13,697 nucleotides of DNA, from assembly GCA_902795845.1 (NCBI GenBank), contig CADBMU010000095.1:1-13697 (forward strand), in the 5' to 3' direction. Under the pieces are notes generated by a model. The model made no database searches. It saw only the letters and a program-made list of their open reading frames with translations, and was not told where the DNA came from. Made by a program: the position numbers and the translations under genes. This stretch comes from an uncultured Erysipelotrichaceae bacterium. Lineage in GTDB: Bacteria > Bacillota_I > Bacilli_A > RF39 > UBA660. Below, in pieces: positions 7,030-13,697 of the stretch (its first letter is position 1; each line of letters begins with the position of its first letter).

Positions 7030-8010
7030 TTATCTTTCACTTTCTTCAAGCATTGTCGTTATAAATAATCCATATCCTGTTTTTACATTATCAATAATAA
7101 CATGAGTGACTGCTCCACATAATTTATCATTTTGGACGATTGGGCTACCTGACATACCTTGAACTATACCACCAGTTTCATTTAAAAGTCTTTCATCAGT
7201 AATTTCAAAACTTATATTTTTTATTTTATTATATTCATTAATATTAGTTATATTTATTTCAAATTTATCGACTGTTTTATCTTTTAAAACAGTGTATATA
7301 TAAGCTTTACCAACTTTTACTTCATCCTTATTTGCTACTTCAATTAAATTACTAGTATCTATTGGTTCATTATATTTACCATAGATTCCATAAATAGTAT
7401 TTTTCTCTATTGTACCGAGTACATTACTTGAATTAAATTTAGCATTTTTTTCGCCAGGAGATCCATTAAATGATTTATCAATACCAGTTATAGAACTTTC
7501 AAAAATGTAACCCGTTTTTACTTCTATTTTTTTGTTAGAATTACTTTCTAAAACTTCATGACCCAAACTACCATAAGATTGATTTTCGGCATTAATAAAA
7601 GATATCGTTCCAATTCCTTTTATTGTATCTTTTACATAAAGTCCCGTTTTATAAACATTATTTTCTTTTAATAAATTTAAAACAGTAGTATATTCTTTAT
7701 TATTTCTTATTAAAGTTAATGTAACTTTGTTATCTTTAATATTTTTTTCAATTTCACTAGTCAATTCCTTGATTGAAGATATTTTAGTATCATTAACTTT
7801 AGTTATTGTATCTCCGACTTTTATTTCATTACTTCCTTTATTAAAATAACCATTAAGTTTATAAAATCCAATTACTATAACACCATCATTAGAAATATTA
7901 ATACCAATATTTTGACCACCTAATACTACCTTACTAGGATACGCTAAAACATTAATAGGTAAAATTAATAAAGCTAAAAAAAGAGCCAATTTTTTTCTTA
8001 ATTTATTCAT
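7030..8010 (-). CDS. spoIVB: SpoIVB peptidase (family S55), sporulation signalling protease
   Basis: In B. subtilis SpoIVB is made in the forespore, is secreted into the intermembrane space, and cleaves SpoIVFA to trigger pro-sigma-K processing. Here the 326 residues show an N-terminal hydrophobic segment (about 6-24), a PDZ-like region (about 35-115) and an S55 protease domain. The catalytic His151 lies in SLGHEV and Ser287 in GGIVQGMSGSP, and the end GAVTHVIIDNVKTGYGLF is typical of the family. It is shorter than the B. subtilis protein (about 425 residues). The start is the ATG at 8010, preceded by AGGTGAT six bases away and followed by a classic positively charged, hydrophobic leader; an in-frame ATG at 8070 would add 20 residues with no better ribosome site. 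It is the last gene of the run before the terminator. Confidence 0.93.
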   Translation of the reverse strand: MNKLRKKLALFLALLILPINVLAYPSKVVLGGQNIGINISNDGVIVIGFYKLNGYFNKGSNEIKVGDTITKVNDTKISSIKELTSEIEKNIKDNKVTLTLIRNNKEYTTVLNLLKENNVYKTGLYVKDTIKGIGTISFINAENQSYGSLGHEVLESNSNKKIEVKTGYIFESSITGIDKSFNGSPGEKNAKFNSSNVLGTIEKNTIYGIYGKYNEPIDTSNLIEVANKDEVKVGKAYIYTVLKDKTVDKFEINITNINEYNKIKNISFEITDERLLNETGGIVQGMSGSPIVQNDKLCGAVTHVIIDNVKTGYGLFITTMLEESER

Positions 8011-8073
8011 AATATCACCTACTATTATTATGGCTTTAAAACGAATAAATAATTGACTAAAAATTGGCAATAA

Positions 8074-8718
8074 TTATTTTAATGTTCTTTTTCTAGTTAA
8101 ATCATTACTTTTGTCAAAAGACTGTAAAATCGCTTTTATTTTATCATCTTTGGCAATTGTAACTAAACTGTTATTTTTTAATCCTTCAAATATTTTTAAT
8201 AAAATACTTTGATCTTTACAATCATTTTTAAGATGTAGATTATAATATTCAACTTCATTATCTCTTATTCCTAAAGGTTCTAAAATAACATCTTTAACTT
8301 TAATAAATATATCATTTTCATTTAAATATTTTTGATATTCAAAATTTTCTTTATTTAAACTTAATACATCAATTTCTTGACCAAGTATATAATTTTTTAT
8401 ACCATTTAGTGTAAATTCTATAATAAACAATGGTATATTTGTTTCATTTTCTATTATTACCAGTGAATTATTACACTTTTTTATTATAATTGCTTTATCT
8501 ATAAAATATGCTATTATCTTATTACAATCTTTTCCATTAACTTTATCAACTTCAATTTTACTATCTTCTAAATTATATTCTCTTGTAAAAAAGCTAATAT
8601 CTTTCTCTAAATAATATCCTAAAATTTCTTCTATTTTATGACAATTAATATTTTCATCTAGACCTAAAAAATTTAAATTTTTAAGAATGTAATCAACAAA
8701 CATATCTGTTTTCATCAT
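8074..8718 (-). CDS. hypothetical protein between proS and spoIVB
   Basis: I do not recognise this 214-residue protein. It has no signal peptide or clear transmembrane segment, is rich in Asn, Lys, Glu and Ile, and reads as a soluble alpha/beta protein. A segment of alternating hydrophobic and polar residues (about 68-110, KIIAYFIDKAIIIKKCNNSLVIIEN onward) suggests a beta-sheet core, and the tail is basic (TRKRTLK). AAAGGA lies six bases before the first of two adjacent ATG codons (8718 and 8715). A TATAAT at 8744-8749 without a good -35 could give an internal promoter. It ends 63 bases before spoIVB and no convincing terminator separates them, so co-expression with spoIVB is likely. A sporulation role is only a guess from position. 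Confidence 0.7.
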   Translation of the reverse strand: MMKTDMFVDYILKNLNFLGLDENINCHKIEEILGYYLEKDISFFTREYNLEDSKIEVDKVNGKDCNKIIAYFIDKAIIIKKCNNSLVIIENETNIPLFIIEFTLNGIKNYILGQEIDVLSLNKENFEYQKYLNENDIFIKVKDVILEPLGIRDNEVEYYNLHLKNDCKDQSILLKIFEGLKNNSLVTIAKDDKIKAILQSFDKSNDLTRKRTLK

Positions 8719-8757
8719 TTAAATTCCTTTCATTATCTATTTAATTATATGAAATTT

Positions 8758-10191
8758 TTAATATTGTTTACCAAAATAAACTTTATATTTTCCTTCTTTT
8801 CCACAAACTGGGCAATTACCATCTGCTTTTTCTTCCTCAATAATACATCTAGATTTAAGCCCAGTAGTTTCTTTAATTTTATTTTCACAATCAGTATTAC
8901 CACACCAATTAATCTTTATAAATCCTGGTTTATTATTAGCTATTTCTATAAATTCATCCATGGTATTTGCTTCATATAACATAGAATTTCTTCTATTTAA
9001 AGCCCTATTATACATATCATTTTGAATAGTGTCTAAAAGTTTTTTAATATTATTAGCAATATCTTTAATATTTTCAATATTAAATTCAATTTTTTCTAGA
9101 GTATCTCTTCTAACAAAAGTGATTTTTTTATTTTCTAAATCCCTTTTACCAATTTCAATACGTATTGGATATCCTTTAACTTCAGCTTCGGCGAATTTAA
9201 AACCTGGAGTTTTATCAGTATTATCCACTTTGTAAGTTACACCAGCTTCTTTTAGATTATTTGTAACTATATCAATATATTTACATACTTCGTCGTTATT
9301 TCCAATTGGTACAACAATAACATCAACAGGAGCTATTTTTGGTGGTAGCACAATTCCACGATCATCACTATGAGTCATTATAATTCCACCAATCATACGA
9401 GTTGTACATCCCCAACTTGTTTGATAAGGAGTTTTAAGTTTATTATCTTTATCCAAAAATTGTATTCCAAAAGCTTCTGCAAAATGAGTTCCAAAATAAT
9501 GACTAGTTCCATTTTGTAAGGCAACTCCATCATACATCATTGCTTCAATTGTATAAGTTTCCTCAGCACCAGCAAATTTTTCTTTTTCTGTTTTGCGACC
9601 AGTAATTACAGGAAGTGCTAAATACTCTTTTTGAAATTTTTCATAGATTTTAAACATTTTTATTGTTTCATTTAAAGCTTCTTCTTTAGTTGCATGCATA
9701 GTATGACCTTCTTGCCATAAAATTTCCCTACTTCTTAAAAAAGGTCTAGTAGTTTTTTCCCATCTAACAATAGTACACCATTGATTATATAATTTAGGTA
9801 AGTCACGATAACTTTTTATTATTTTTTTATAATGTTCACAAAATAGTGTTTCACTAGTTGGACGAACACACATTCTTTCGTCTAATTTTTCATTGCCACC
9901 ATGTGTAACCCATGCAACTTCAGGTGCAAAACCCTCTACATGTTCTTTTTCAATATTTAATAATGATTCTGGGATAAACATAGGCATCTGAACATTTTCA
10001 TGTCCTGTTTCTTTAAACATTTTATCAAGAACAGCTACCATTTTTTCCCATATTGCATATCCATAAGGTCTTATTATCATACTACCTTTAACGCCAGAAT
10101 AATCTACTAAATCAGCTTTTTTTACAACGTCTGTATACCATTTAGCAAAATCTACATCACGACTTGTTATATCTTTTAATTGATCTTTCAT
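8758..10191 (-). CDS. proS: prolyl-tRNA synthetase, archaeal/eukaryotic-type
   Basis: Charges tRNA-Pro with proline using ATP. The 477-residue length and sequence fit the shorter form lacking the editing (INS) domain. Class II motifs are visible: motif 1 around VQMPMFIP (67-74), the proline/ATP loop MCVRPTSET (107-115), motif 2 from CTIVRWEKTTRPFLRSREILWQEGHT (139-164), and motif 3 with TSWGCTTRMIGG (258-269). An anticodon-binding domain (about 288-385) is followed by the extra C-terminal zinc domain, with Cys430, Cys435, Cys460 and Cys463 as likely ligands, ending in the typical C-terminal Tyr. AGGTGA sits five bases before the ATG; the gene begins eight bases after xseB, implying co-transcription. 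No T-box leader precedes it. Confidence 0.96.
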   Translation of the reverse strand: MKDQLKDITSRDVDFAKWYTDVVKKADLVDYSGVKGSMIIRPYGYAIWEKMVAVLDKMFKETGHENVQMPMFIPESLLNIEKEHVEGFAPEVAWVTHGGNEKLDERMCVRPTSETLFCEHYKKIIKSYRDLPKLYNQWCTIVRWEKTTRPFLRSREILWQEGHTMHATKEEALNETIKMFKIYEKFQKEYLALPVITGRKTEKEKFAGAEETYTIEAMMYDGVALQNGTSHYFGTHFAEAFGIQFLDKDNKLKTPYQTSWGCTTRMIGGIIMTHSDDRGIVLPPKIAPVDVIVVPIGNNDEVCKYIDIVTNNLKEAGVTYKVDNTDKTPGFKFAEAEVKGYPIRIEIGKRDLENKKITFVRRDTLEKIEFNIENIKDIANNIKKLLDTIQNDMYNRALNRRNSMLYEANTMDEFIEIANNKPGFIKINWCGNTDCENKIKETTGLKSRCIIEEEKADGNCPVCGKEGKYKVYFGKQY

Positions 10192-10199
10192 ATCTTCAC

Positions 10200-10424
10200 C
10201 TATTCCTCTATATTAAAATCTTCTAAAGAACCATTTTCTTTTAAAATCTTATTTACTGAAGCTGTAGCTTCGTCTAACTTTTTACTACAATTACTAGCAA
10301 GTTCCATTGCTTTTGTATATTCTTTAATAGATTCATCCAAATTGCCATTACCATTTTCTAATTTTTTTACTATAGTTTCTAATTCATTTAATGATTCTTC
10401 AAATGTTTTTTCTTCTTTAGCCAT
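10200..10424 (-). CDS. xseB: exodeoxyribonuclease VII small subunit
   Basis: The 74-residue small subunit binds XseA to form exonuclease VII, which degrades single-stranded DNA in both directions. The family signature FEESLNELETIVKKLENGNGNLDESIKEYTKAMELASNC is plain from residue 8 on, two amphipathic helices joined by the G-N-L-D-E-S turn. GGAGGT lies six bases before the ATG, and the gene overlaps the end of xseA by eight bases. Confidence 0.95.
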   Translation of the reverse strand: MAKEEKTFEESLNELETIVKKLENGNGNLDESIKEYTKAMELASNCSKKLDEATASVNKILKENGSLEDFNIEE

Positions 10425-11616
10425 TATTTACCTCCAAAACTTTTGCTTTTATATTACCATTTTTAATTCTTATGTCAATATTATCTTCTTTATTTATATC
10501 TTTAATATCTTTAATTACTTTATTATCTTTTTTTACTACACTATAACCTCTATCTAAAATATTTAAAGGATTAACCAATTTTAATGTATTAGCAAGTAAC
10601 ACTAATTCATGATTTTTATTAACAAGAATATTTTTTATATTTTTATTTAAATTATCAATAAGCATATCTAATTTTTGTTCTTTTATTTCATAGATTGATA
10701 AAGGATTTTTTAATATAAATGAATCTTTTATAGCATTTAATTTGTTTCTCTTTATCTCTATTATATTATTCATACATTTATTAGATCTTAAAGTTAATTG
10801 ATTAATCATGAATTTTACATCACTAATTGTTGGCACTGCCATTTCAGCAGCTCCGGTTGGGGTTGGTGCTCTTAAATCTGAAACAAAATCTGCTATTGTA
10901 AAATCTATTTCATGTCCAACTGCACTAATTATTGGTATTTTACTTTCAAATATTGCACGTGCTACAATTTCTTCATTAAAAGCCCACAAATCTTCGATGG
11001 ATCCACCACCTCGACCACAAATAATAACATCTAAATCATAATCTTGTGCTGTCTTTATTTGTTTTACTATATCAGGTGCTGCACTTTTTCCTTGAACAAG
11101 ACAAGGAAATAAAATTGTTTCACAAATTGGATATCTTCTTTTAATAGTACTTAAAATATCTTTAATTGCTGCTCCAGTTGGGGCTGTAATAACACCAATT
11201 CTTGTCGGATATTTAGGAATTTGTTTTTTAAACTTCGGATCAAACAATCCTTCTGCAGCTAATTTTTTCTTTAATTTTTCAAATTCAATATATAAATTTC
11301 CAACACCATCAACTTCCATTTTTTCGACATATATTTGGTATGAACCTTGTGCTGGATAGCAAGAAATTCTACCCTCAACTAAAACATTCATTCCATCTTC
11401 CGGTTCAAAATTAAGTTTTAAGGCATTAGTTTGAAACATAACAGCTGAAAGTCTTGATTGCTCATCCTTTAATGTAAAATATAAATGTCCCCTTGAATGA
11501 TTTTTAAAATTAGATATTTCTCCTTTTAAATAAACATGCTGTAAATGAGGATTATTATCAAAATATGCTTTTAAATAATTATTAATTCTAGAAATAGTTA
11601 CATATTTATCTTGCAT
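10417..11616 (-). CDS. xseA: exodeoxyribonuclease VII large subunit
   Basis: The catalytic subunit of exonuclease VII. An OB-fold DNA-binding domain occupies about residues 1-100 (LKGEISNFKNHSRGHLYFTL near 30-49). The catalytic core carries GVITAPTGAAIKDI (141-154), CGRGGGSIEDLWAFNEE (200-216), SAVGHEIDFT (231-240) and APTPTGAAE (250-258). A helical, coiled region follows and the C terminus has the family's LDRGYSVV block. The start chosen is the ATG at 11616 (399 residues), because a strong AGAGGTGA lies four bases upstream; the ATG at 11637 would add seven residues and has no good site. The ribosome site contains the TGA stop codon of the preceding HipA-like gene, so the two are probably translationally coupled. 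Confidence 0.95.
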   Translation of the reverse strand: MQDKYVTISRINNYLKAYFDNNPHLQHVYLKGEISNFKNHSRGHLYFTLKDEQSRLSAVMFQTNALKLNFEPEDGMNVLVEGRISCYPAQGSYQIYVEKMEVDGVGNLYIEFEKLKKKLAAEGLFDPKFKKQIPKYPTRIGVITAPTGAAIKDILSTIKRRYPICETILFPCLVQGKSAAPDIVKQIKTAQDYDLDVIICGRGGGSIEDLWAFNEEIVARAIFESKIPIISAVGHEIDFTIADFVSDLRAPTPTGAAEMAVPTISDVKFMINQLTLRSNKCMNNIIEIKRNKLNAIKDSFILKNPLSIYEIKEQKLDMLIDNLNKNIKNILVNKNHELVLLANTLKLVNPLNILDRGYSVVKKDNKVIKDIKDINKEDNIDIRIKNGNIKAKVLEVNNG

Positions 11617-11620
11617 AAAA

Positions 11621-12535
11621 TCACCTCTTATTTTCAATTTTATTAAAAATATTTGCTACATTATTATAATACTTATTGTAATTTTCCAATAATTCTTTTT
11701 TATACATTACTGGAAAAGCAAAATCATTTTTCATTTCCAGTTGCTTTATAGTATTTTCTAAAAATTCTGGTGTTAAAATATTATATAATTGTATAAATTT
11801 CTCTTTAAAATATTCTGAAGAAAAACTTAAATATTTTTCTAACTCACTACTAAATTTTAATTTATTATTAATATCCGCTTTTAATTCTGGGGCATAAAAT
11901 TCAAACCAAAAACTAAGTTCATTATCAAATAAAGGAGTTAAATAAGCATCATCTTTGGTTTCTATTATTTCCCAATTGCGAGCATTACGATCTGATTGCA
12001 ATACCAAGTAATCTAAGGAATACCTTGTTGTTAACTCATCCATTATTTTTTCTACGACTTCATTTCTTTTAGAATCAGGAAGGTTTCTATAATGATAACT
12101 TAGTGCATCCCATATTGTTTCTAAATTATTCATTTTTTTAATAATAAATTCTCTATAATTATCATTCAAAGGATAATTTGAAGGTTCATCCAAACACTCA
12201 CTTATTAAATGATTTCTTTCTAAATAGTCAAAGTATTCTCTTAAAATAGCTGCACCATTAATATATTTAGCATTACCAATAGTTTTATAATTTTCTACTA
12301 AAGTTCCATATCTTTTTTTATATTTTGCTAAATATATATTACAACAATCTATCCCAATTTTTTTGCAGATTTCATTAATAATTAAATCATTATAAAAATG
12401 GTCAAAATTATGATTATATGACTCATCTCTTGGTAATAATTTGAAAATATAATTTTTACCATTTATTTTAATATCATTTACTTTATCAAATTTATATCCT
12501 CTTTTTAGGTATTTTGTTAAATCTATTTCAAACAT
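11621..12535 (-). CDS. HipA-like kinase-fold protein (no antitoxin partner)
   Basis: A 304-residue protein with the catalytic pattern of HipA-type Ser/Thr kinases. LQSDRNARNWEI (179-190) puts Asp182 and Asn187 five residues apart, as Asp309 and Asn314 are in E. coli HipA, and TPLFDNE (200-206) puts Asp204 about where HipA Asp332 lies. YIFK (Lys32) and the following INEICKKIGI helix (Glu55) fit the N-lobe Lys/Glu pair. HipA is about 440 residues; here the N-terminal subdomain is missing, and I see no SIAG-type phosphorylation loop. HipA phosphorylates glutamyl-tRNA synthetase; no target can be predicted for this protein. No HipB-like helix-turn-helix gene adjoins it. It starts two bases after nusB with AAGGAA six bases upstream, and its TGA stop sits inside the xseA ribosome site. 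Confidence 0.65.
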   Translation of the reverse strand: MFEIDLTKYLKRGYKFDKVNDIKINGKNYIFKLLPRDESYNHNFDHFYNDLIINEICKKIGIDCCNIYLAKYKKRYGTLVENYKTIGNAKYINGAAILREYFDYLERNHLISECLDEPSNYPLNDNYREFIIKKMNNLETIWDALSYHYRNLPDSKRNEVVEKIMDELTTRYSLDYLVLQSDRNARNWEIIETKDDAYLTPLFDNELSFWFEFYAPELKADINNKLKFSSELEKYLSFSSEYFKEKFIQLYNILTPEFLENTIKQLEMKNDFAFPVMYKKELLENYNKYYNNVANIFNKIENKR

Positions 12536-12537
12536 TA

Positions 12538-12933
12538 TTATTCCTTATTAATTTTATCTAATACAGCATTAATCATATTTTTAATATTTTCATCACAATA
12601 TTTTTTTGCAAGTTCTATAGCTTCATTAATAACAACAATTTCTGGAGTATCTGTATATTTTAATTCATAAATTCCTATTCTTAAAATAGCAGCACCTGTT
12701 TTATCAATTCTATCAATAGTCCAGTCAGTCATATACTTATTTGCTAAATTATTTAATTCTTCTTCTTTTTCAATTACTCCATAAACAATATTATTTAAAA
12801 ATTCATTTTCTACATCTATATTATCTTTAATAATATCTTCAATTGATGTATTTGTTTTACCACTATTCATAACATCAAATTGATATAAAATAATCATACA
12901 TTTTTCTCTTAATTCACTTCTTGTTTTTGCCAT
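12538..12933 (-). CDS. nusB: transcription antitermination factor NusB
   Basis: The 131-residue all-helical protein binds boxA RNA with NusE (ribosomal protein S10) and supports antitermination in rRNA operons. Family features: the N-terminal SELREKCMIILYQFDV helix (6-21), WTIDRIDKTGAAILRIGIYEL (about 71-91), PEIVVINEAIELAKKYC (97-113) and the final AVLDKI. AGGTGA lies seven bases before the ATG. It is the first gene of the run that continues through xseAB and proS to spoIVB. Confidence 0.94.
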   Translation of the reverse strand: MAKTRSELREKCMIILYQFDVMNSGKTNTSIEDIIKDNIDVENEFLNNIVYGVIEKEEELNNLANKYMTDWTIDRIDKTGAAILRIGIYELKYTDTPEIVVINEAIELAKKYCDENIKNMINAVLDKINKE

Positions 12934-12950
12934 AAATAATCACCTAATTC

Positions 12951-12956
12951 ATTATA
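12951..12956 (-). promoter_or_regulatory. candidate -10 box of the nusB operon
   Basis: A perfect TATAAT lies 17 bases before the nusB start codon. No convincing -35 is found at 16-18 bases (AACAAA at 17, TTAACA at 19). Transcription from it would start on the AGGTGA ribosome site, so the leader would be very short. This is tentative, but some promoter is needed because a terminator lies just upstream. Confidence 0.4.
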
Positions 12957-12987
12957 TCAAAAAAATAATAGTTTTTGTTAAATTTTC

Positions 12988-13020
12988 AAAAAAAAGAAAC
13001 ATAAGATTAACTTATGCTGT
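12988..13020 (-). terminator. intrinsic terminator of the tail-fibre-like gene
   Basis: On the minus strand CATAAG and CTTATG form a stem with a five-base loop (weaker pairs extend it), followed by TTTC and eight T. The TAA stop codon of the tail-fibre-like reading frame (13012-13014) is within the upstream arm. Confidence 0.65.
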
Positions 13021-13697
13021 TCTTTTATACATATAAACTGAAATATATGGATTTTGAACACTAAATGATGTCCCTTTTCCAGTTGATCCAGTTGCTCCAG
13101 CAGTTCCTGTAAAAGAGCTTGATACGCTTCCTTTTGCTGTTACTGTGTGAGAATGAACCCAATTTGTATTCATAGTATCTGTTGTTCCCGAAAATGTATG
13201 AGTATGACCTACTGATCCATAAGACCCATTATGAGCACCAGGCCAAGTTGTTGTAATTTCGTAGCTTCGATTACCGCCATAATATTTTAAAAATTCTCCT
13301 TGATTTGGTTGATCAGTTGTTCCACTAAATGTATGAGTATGATTTGTATCAACTGATGATGTTGTAACTGAACTTCCCTTAAATGAACTTGATACACTAC
13401 CAGCATTTATTTTGGACTTTTTCTACTGTATCATCTTCTGTTGACATATATATACTTCCTACGGGATATGTATCATTTAATAATTCTTTTTTCAAATTTG
13501 TTTTAAATTCATCAGTTATAGATTCATTTAAATCAATTAAATCTTTCTTACTCATATTTATTGGTGTTATTTCATTAGTTGCACTAGAATCAAATGATAC
13601 TGTACATTTTGTACTGGTTGCTTTCATGTCTGCTATTGTTACTTGCCAATTTTCTACATCAAAGGAACCAGTTACTCCATTGGTACATTCTACACTT
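13012..13697 (-). pseudogene. tail-fibre-like surface protein, 5' end outside the window, frame broken near 13400-13422
   Basis: Two frames together encode the end of a modular protein. The upstream frame is open from the window edge at least to 13400 (stop TAG 13397-13399). It reads VECTNGVTGSFDVENW..., with a second Cys in TKCTVSF, then a Lys/Leu-rich helical stretch, then the phage tail motif TYPVGSIYMS. The downstream frame (open from 13422, TAA at 13012-13014) gives Gly/Ser/Thr/His-rich repeats (HTHTFSGTTD) and the classic ending NPYISVYMYKRTA found on many phage tail fibre or collar-like proteins. Passing from the first frame to the second needs a shift of +1 (or -2). The FGGTW-type segment that normally follows YPVGSIYMS is missing, so a deletion with loss of frame is the likely cause. 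A sequencing error in the A-runs at 13418-13422 or 13410-13413 would restore the frame but not the missing segment. Product location is inferred as cell surface or virion. Confidence 0.65.
13177..13341 (-). repeat. internal direct repeats in the tail-fibre-like gene
   Basis: The 30 bases encoding HTHTFSGTTD at 13312-13341 recur at 13177-13206 with 26 of 30 identical. A second pair, encoding GSVSSSF, lies outside them at 13381-13401 and 13111-13131. All copies are in the same orientation and frame, the usual layout of a fibre-like tail repeat. Confidence 0.7.

Noticed and set aside
8011..8073. Forespore sigma-G-type promoter before spoIVB
   Set aside because: CATAATA fits the -10 pattern CATnnTA, but no GnATr-type -35 lies at the required distance. 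A TTGCCA with a poor -10 is no better, so no promoter was annotated.
8749..9235. Two plus-strand open frames opposite the end of proS
   Set aside because: Phe/Ile/Ser-rich translations typical of the reverse complement of Lys/Glu-rich genes; proS is unambiguous on the other strand.
10180..11041. Two plus-strand open frames opposite xseB and xseA
   Set aside because: Antisense shadows of xseB and xseA, with no ribosome site or family match.
11621..12933. A HipBA toxin-antitoxin pair
   Set aside because: The gene next to the HipA-like protein is nusB, an all-helical RNA-binding factor, not a HipB helix-turn-helix regulator; the other neighbour is xseA.
13395..13425. Programmed ribosomal frameshift in the tail-fibre-like gene
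   Set aside because: The change needed is +1 (or -2), so the A-runs would not serve as ordinary -1 slippery sites, and the loss of the FGGTW segment points to a deletion instead.
1..13697. Mycoplasma genetic code (TGA as Trp)
   Set aside because: Several genes end naturally in TGA and the tryptophans checked are TGG; no gene needs TGA read-through.
1..13697. CRISPR array, tRNA, rRNA, T-box or other riboswitch, insertion sequence
   Set aside because: No regularly spaced repeats, cloverleaf, leader structure before proS, transposase frame or terminal inverted repeats were found in any gap between genes.

Overview
The window is a gene-dense stretch of a very AT-rich Bacillota-type genome. Every supported gene is on the minus strand, so transcription runs from high to low coordinates. 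TGA is used as a stop (for example at 2332 and 11621) and tryptophan is TGG, so the code is standard and the organism is not a mycoplasma that reads TGA as Trp. A SpoIVB sporulation peptidase, strong AGGTGA-type ribosome sites, the archaeal/eukaryotic-type prolyl-tRNA synthetase and the extreme A+T suggest an uncultured, probably gut-associated low-GC Firmicute (an RF39-like Bacilli or low-GC Clostridia lineage). I cannot decide between these from sequence alone.

Layout in direction of transcription. (a) 13697-13012: the 3' part of a surface or phage-tail-fibre-like protein, cut by the window edge and split by a frame change near 13400-13422; it ends in its own terminator. (b) 12933-7030: a seven-gene, tightly packed run of nusB, a HipA-like kinase gene, xseA, xseB, proS, an unrecognised 214-residue gene and spoIVB, closed by a clear hairpin terminator at 7000-7027. 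The order nusB ... xseA xseB ... spoIVB is a compressed version of the Bacillus subtilis neighbourhood (nusB folD xseA xseB ispA dxs ... recN spoIVB), with proS, a HipA-like kinase and an unknown gene in place of the intervening genes. (c) 6922-4949: a single transcript encoding a MATE-type membrane transporter fused to a cytidylate-kinase-like domain, with its own promoter and terminator. (d) 4877-4401: a short signal peptidase I, again with its own promoter and terminator. (e) 4291-198: a second operon, with a radical SAM protein carrying a helix-hairpin-helix, its usual DUF4130 partner, a divergent GroEL-like chaperonin and an HD-domain protein. The first three genes overlap one another by 8 and 4 bases; the HD gene follows 53 bases later. 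A hairpin terminator at 88-113 closes the set.

The most unusual items are the chaperonin joined by an ATGA overlap to a putative DNA-repair radical SAM pair, with no GroES in the window; the HipA-like kinase without an antitoxin inside a housekeeping operon; the MATE/kinase fusion; and the frame-disrupted tail-fibre-like gene. No tRNA, rRNA, CRISPR array, insertion sequence or recognisable riboswitch was seen. No gene-free stretch exceeds 300 bases.
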